Shown here piece after piece: positions 61,149 through 64,000 of a stretch of DNA of 64,000 bases (positions within the stretch are counted from its first letter, which is position 1; every line of letters starts with the position of its first letter). The DNA comes from CAIMUS01 sp046347625 (GTDB taxonomy: Bacteria > Pseudomonadota > Gammaproteobacteria > Competibacterales > Competibacteraceae), in the NCBI GenBank assembly GCA_046347625.1, contig JAXMFU010000002.1:1178001-1242000 (forward strand), written 5' to 3'. The notes beneath the pieces are model-generated. The model was not told the origin of the DNA. It was given only the letters and a program-made list of their open reading frames with translations, and made no database searches. The translations under genes were made by a program, and so were the position numbers.

Positions 61149-62334
61149 CAGGGCTGTTCAACGCTCTCCCATTAGGGCATCCTATTGTTTTCAAACAATA
61201 GCTTACGCCGATGCTGCTGCCGACCTTTCTTGCCGCCATTCCCGATCATCGTCGCCCCCAAGGCCGGTTGTACGCCTTGGGACCCCTGCTGTTGTTCAGC
61301 ATTCTGGCCATCTTGTCGGACGCCAAGTCATACCGCAAGATCCAGCGGTTCATCCAGGCCCGGCTGCCGCAACTGAACGCCCTGTGTGGGCTGCACTGGA
61401 AGCGGGCCCCGGCTCACACGGCGATCCGCTACACCTTGCAAGGATTGAATCCGGCCGACGTGGAGGTGGCCTTTCGTCACCACGCGGCAGTGTTGGAAGG
61501 ATCGCCCACGGGACTGACGGGTATCGCGATCGATGGCAAAACCCTGCGTGGCAGCTTTGACCGGTTCCAAGATCAGAAGGCCATCCAAGTCCTCAGTGCC
61601 CTAGCCACCGAGCGTACCCTGATTCTGGGGCATATGCTGATCAGTACTGCCGACAAATCGCATGAAATTCCTGCCGCCCAGCAGTTGATCGACGAGCTGG
61701 GTCTGTCCGGGCGACTATTCACCCTGGATGCACTGCATTGCCAAAAAAAACGGTCGAGGCCGTCATCGCCACTCACAACCACCTGCTTGTGCAAGTGAAA
61801 GCGAATCAGCCGACCCTATTCGAACGGCTGACCGAGACGTATCCTGTCCAACGGCCCCAGGATCAGCACCACAGCCACGAGATCGGTCGCCATAACCGGA
61901 TTGAGCAACGTACCACCCGGCTCTGGGACCTGCCGCCCGGTGCCGGCCTTGAGGAGTGGCACGACCATTTCTGCACCCTGATCGAAGTCCACCGCTACAC
62001 CGAGGTCTTCGATACCCGTCAAAAACACTGGGTCCCGCGCCAAGAAACGGCCTATTACCTATCCACGGTGGCCCTGTCAGCGGCCGACGCGGCCCAGGCC
62101 ATCCGCGATCACTGGGGCATCGAGAACCGCTCACACTACGTCCGGGATGTCACCTTGGGTGAGGATGCCAGCCGCATCCGTCGCAACCCCGGCATTTTCG
62201 CCATGCTGCGCAGCTTCGCCCTTAACCTGCTACGCTTCAACGACATTACTAATATCAGCCTCGAACTCTATGATAATGCCCTCGATTTCAATCGGCTGCT
62301 AGCCTACAAGGGGCTTTAGCATTGAACAGCCCTG
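61149..62334 (+). mobile_element. ISAs1-family insertion sequence, complete ends
   Basis: 1,186 bases. CAGGGCTGTTCAA at 61149 and TTGAACAGCCCTG ending at 62334 are perfect terminal repeats; the 9-base duplication AGCCCTAAC occurs at 61140-61148 and 62335-62343. It is inserted in the first arm of an attC-like site. Confidence 0.92.
61211..62319 (+). pseudogene. ISAs1-family transposase, frameshifted at an A-run
   Basis: The N-terminal part (LLPTFLAAIPDHRRPQGRLY, IAIDGKTLRGSFDRFQ, LSALATERTLILGH) and the C-terminal part (HLLVQVKANQPTLFERL, IEVHRYTEVFDTRQKHWVP, DHWGIENRSHYVRDV, LRSFALNLLRF) lie in neighbouring frames. The break is at eight A's (61743-61750); nine would restore a single ~370-residue protein. 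This may be decay, a slippery site or a sequencing error. Confidence 0.85.
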
Positions 62335-62335
62335 A

Positions 62336-62433
62336 GCCCTAACAAACGCATGCAGCCGACGCGCTCCGCGCGCGGCTGATCCCGGAGATCGAGCGGACTC
62401 CGCTTCGCTCCGCCGCTCATCTCCTCGTTGGGC
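62336..62433 (+). other. attC-like site with two hairpins
   Basis: GCCCTAAC (62336) and GTTGGGC (62427-62433) are complementary end boxes; the second fits GTTRRRY, the first has one extra base. Inside are CAGCCG/CGGCTG (62352-62377) and a strong GGAGATCGAGCGGA / TCCGCCGCTCATCTCC stem (62383-62424). GCCCTAACAAACGC... resembles integron attC starts. A BrnT/BrnA pair follows in the right orientation. The double-hairpin layout is unusual, so this is tentative. Confidence 0.5.
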
Positions 62434-62493
62434 CTGAAACAAGCGCAGCCATGCACGTTGCAAGTATATGCGATTGCATATACGATATAGAGC

Positions 62494-62793
62494 ACGATCA
62501 CCTGGGACAAAACCAAGCGGCAGATCAATCTCGACATTCACGGCGTTGACTTTGCTGACCTGGAATTATTCTTTGACGGTGACCTTCTGACCCGCGAAGA
62601 CGTCAGAGAAGCATATGGAGAACCCCGGTTCCAAAGTGTCGGAGTAATCAAGGGTGTCTTTCTGTTCGTCGTATGGACCTCACGCGGCGAGACAGGAGAC
62701 GAGCCTCATGTCATTTCAGCCCGCAGGGCATTAGGTCATGAACAAAAAGCATGGTCACAGCGCTACAACAAAGGGCGCCAAAGGAAAAACTGA
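62494..62793 (+). pseudogene. BrnT-type toxin (module 2) without normal start codon
   Basis: The frame ITWDKTKRQINLDIHGVDFA ... GDEPHVISARRALGHEQKAW is a full-length BrnT. Relatives start MITWD or similar, but here the codon before ITWD is ACG and a TAG lies two codons upstream; no ATG, GTG or TTG is available before the conserved fold. A start mutation (ATG to ACG) would silence the toxin, or ACG may be used weakly. It overlaps the antitoxin by 56 bases. Confidence 0.75.
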
Positions 62794-63037
62794 TTGGGCA
62801 AAGCTTCGGGCTATGCCTGATTCTGAGGTTGTCTTTTCAGAAGATGCCCCTTCCACCTCTCCAGAGGACTGGGCCAGCGCTGTTGCCCATCGTGGTTTGC
62901 CGGTTCCATCGCGTAAGACTCAGATCGCGCTTCGGGTTGATGATGACGTTCTCGAGTGGTTCAAGGCGCAAGGGGCCGGGTATCAAACTCGCATGAACGC
63001 AGTCTTGAGGGCATATCGTGATGCTCACAGATCGTAA
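62738..63037 (+). CDS. BrnA-type antitoxin (module 2)
   Basis: 99 residues. The ribbon-helix-helix is clear: RKTQIALRVDDDVLEWFKAQ, then GYQTRMNAVLRAY, preceded by the EDWASAVAHRGLPVP segment common in BrnA. It binds BrnT and autoregulates the operon. The toxin partner lacks a regular start codon, so this may now be an orphan antitoxin. Confidence 0.88.
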   Translation: MNKKHGHSATTKGAKGKTDWAKLRAMPDSEVVFSEDAPSTSPEDWASAVAHRGLPVPSRKTQIALRVDDDVLEWFKAQGAGYQTRMNAVLRAYRDAHRS

Positions 63038-63064
63038 CGCAAGAGCCCTTCGCTTCGCTACGGC

Positions 63065-63108
63065 AAGTGCAGAAAAAACGGGGTCAGAGAAAAAACGGGG
63101 TCAGAGAA
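63065..63108. repeat. GGGGTCA unit pair
   Basis: Two adjacent AGAAAAAACGGGGTCAG units, the same type as at 57437-57512. Confidence 0.8.
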
Positions 63109-63151
63109 GAATGGCACTAACTTTTCACATAACTCGTTGTGCTCTAAGGTG

Positions 63152-64000
63152 TTAGGCGGCCAGCCTTGCTTTCAACTCACGTCTCGGCTGGGTCATCAGA
63201 GAATATTTCTTTGGCCGACGTTTGACCACACGCGGCTCAACGCGATCCGGTCGGTCAGGAACCTGTTCTTTAGACACTAATTGAATAAGTTCCTCATAGC
63301 GATGAGAATACTCTAATGCATCTGCCATAGCCAGATAGGGAGAGGCCGTGGCAAGATGTTGTATGGTACCTTTGAAGCTGATTCGTTCAATGTCAATGCG
63401 ATAAGTTTGCTTAGCTGCCCAGATCAGTGACCGTATGAGATTGTAAGCCAGCATATAGATGAGAACTTCTTTATACGCCATCTCCGGTGTTTTGGTGCTC
63501 AATAACTCCATCCCTAACGTCGTTTTAATGTGACGAAAATTCAGCTCAATGGACCACCGGCGCCGGTACAGGCTGGCAATGGCTTCTTTCGTATAAATCG
63601 TGGCGTCCAACAGGGTCGTCACAATATCGAGTATTTTGGAGCGAAACCCTTTTTGTTCAACCACAATCCGCACTTCGCGTACGCGCAGTTTCTCTGGTAA
63701 CAAGGCCTACTCTTCTGCCGACAGACCCGCAGGACAGGTCTTCGGTTTTTCCCAGTCCACCACATGATCGTATTTCCCTAACCGCTGCCCAGCCTGATAA
63801 TTCGGTTTACGATTGAAAATACGCAAGACACAGTCAACAGCCTGTTGTTTTAAAAGGCAAATATCGGCATACGAGCAGAATCCACGGTCGCCCAGTACGA
63901 CCTCCCCAGGGCAAAATTTGTTGATCAGCTCGCGAAATAAGTGACGCTCATGTCCACCCTTTTTACCAAACCGTAACCATTCGAATAATCCCGTCGCCAA
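63152..64000 (-). pseudogene. IS4-family transposase with internal TAG, cut by window edge
   Basis: From the right edge the frame reads IS4-type sequence (GGHERHLFRELINKFCPGEV, LGDRGFCSYADICLL with a DDE aspartate), then a TAG at 63707-63709, then in the same frame PEKLRVREVRIVVEQKGF, IASLYRRRWSIELNFRHIKT (the YREK-type motif with the catalytic Glu) and a Gln/Arg-rich tail. The nonsense codon separates the two DDE halves. The N-terminus and the outer end lie beyond the window. Confidence 0.85.

Noticed and set aside
63145..63160. GTTAGGC at 63150 as an attC end box
   Set aside because: The bases are the complement of the IS4 transposase's last codons and stop; no partner box or paired core lies upstream.

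Overview
The window comes from a gammaproteobacterial chromosome of moderately high GC. The evidence is conserved gene order: gmk-rpoZ-spoT, yhbY/rlmE-ftsH-folP, and pgsA followed by tRNA-Gly(GCC), tRNA-Cys(GCA) and tRNA-Leu(TAA), the order known from E. coli. A MaeB-type malic enzyme, a CitE-like lyase, a carboxynorspermidine pathway, COX15/CtaA and four ELM1-family (DUF1022) proteins recall environmental Chromatiales or Competibacteraceae, but the genus cannot be fixed from sequence alone.

Layout. 1-5.5 kb: three direct copies of the 3' end of metH separate an IetAS-like AAA ATPase/subtilase pair from a VapBC-like AbrB/PIN pair. 5.5-10.5 kb: alpha/beta hydrolase, retropepsin-like protease, maeB, then a RES/Xre toxin-antitoxin pair enclosed between maeB and a second copy of the maeB 3' end. 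10.6-13.6 kb: a c-di-GMP-I riboswitch in front of a broken secreted LamG-type gene cut by an ISAs1 remnant, tRNA-Lys and an ADP-ribosylglycohydrolase relic. 13.6-27.6 kb: ABC exporter plus nucleotidyltransferase, UbiB-like kinase, DUF1254 protein, DUF2272 lipoprotein, unusual Hfq homologue, sulfotransferase, 2OG oxygenase, two ELM1 proteins, a low-molecular-weight phosphatase and a CitE-like lyase. 28-36 kb: antitoxin/PIN pair, a His/Trp-rich membrane protein, norspermidine biosynthesis genes and uvrC, with a 115-bp inverted repeat at both sides. 36-43 kb: ELM1, PAP2, Asp/Asn hydroxylase, ELM1 and LpxL-type acyltransferase lie between uvrC and pgsA, which are neighbours in E. coli. 43-47.5 kb: yhbY, rlmE, a large structured noncoding region, ftsH, folP. 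47.5-55.2 kb: IS110-type element, ctaA, cytochrome c, FRG protein, gmk, rpoZ, spoT. 55.2-64 kb: an accessory tract with gene relics, a RAYT transposase, two BrnT/BrnA modules, one textbook integron attC site and one attC-like site, and four insertion sequences (IS982, an IS982-like element, ISAs1, IS4).

The core genes serve translation and stringent response (gmk, rpoZ, spoT, rlmE, yhbY), protein quality control (ftsH), folate (folP), DNA repair (uvrC), envelope lipids (pgsA, LpxL homologue, PAP2, probably ELM1) and central carbon metabolism (maeB, CitE-like). The accessory genes are mostly toxin-antitoxin or defence pairs.

The observations I rate highest are: (a) accessory toxin-antitoxin/defence modules bounded by duplicated 3' ends of the housekeeping genes metH and maeB, where the copies differ mainly at synonymous positions; (b) a roughly 460-nt strongly structured putative RNA between rlmE and ftsH; (c) an integron-like cassette tract without a visible integrase; and (d) a c-di-GMP riboswitch in front of a pseudogene.
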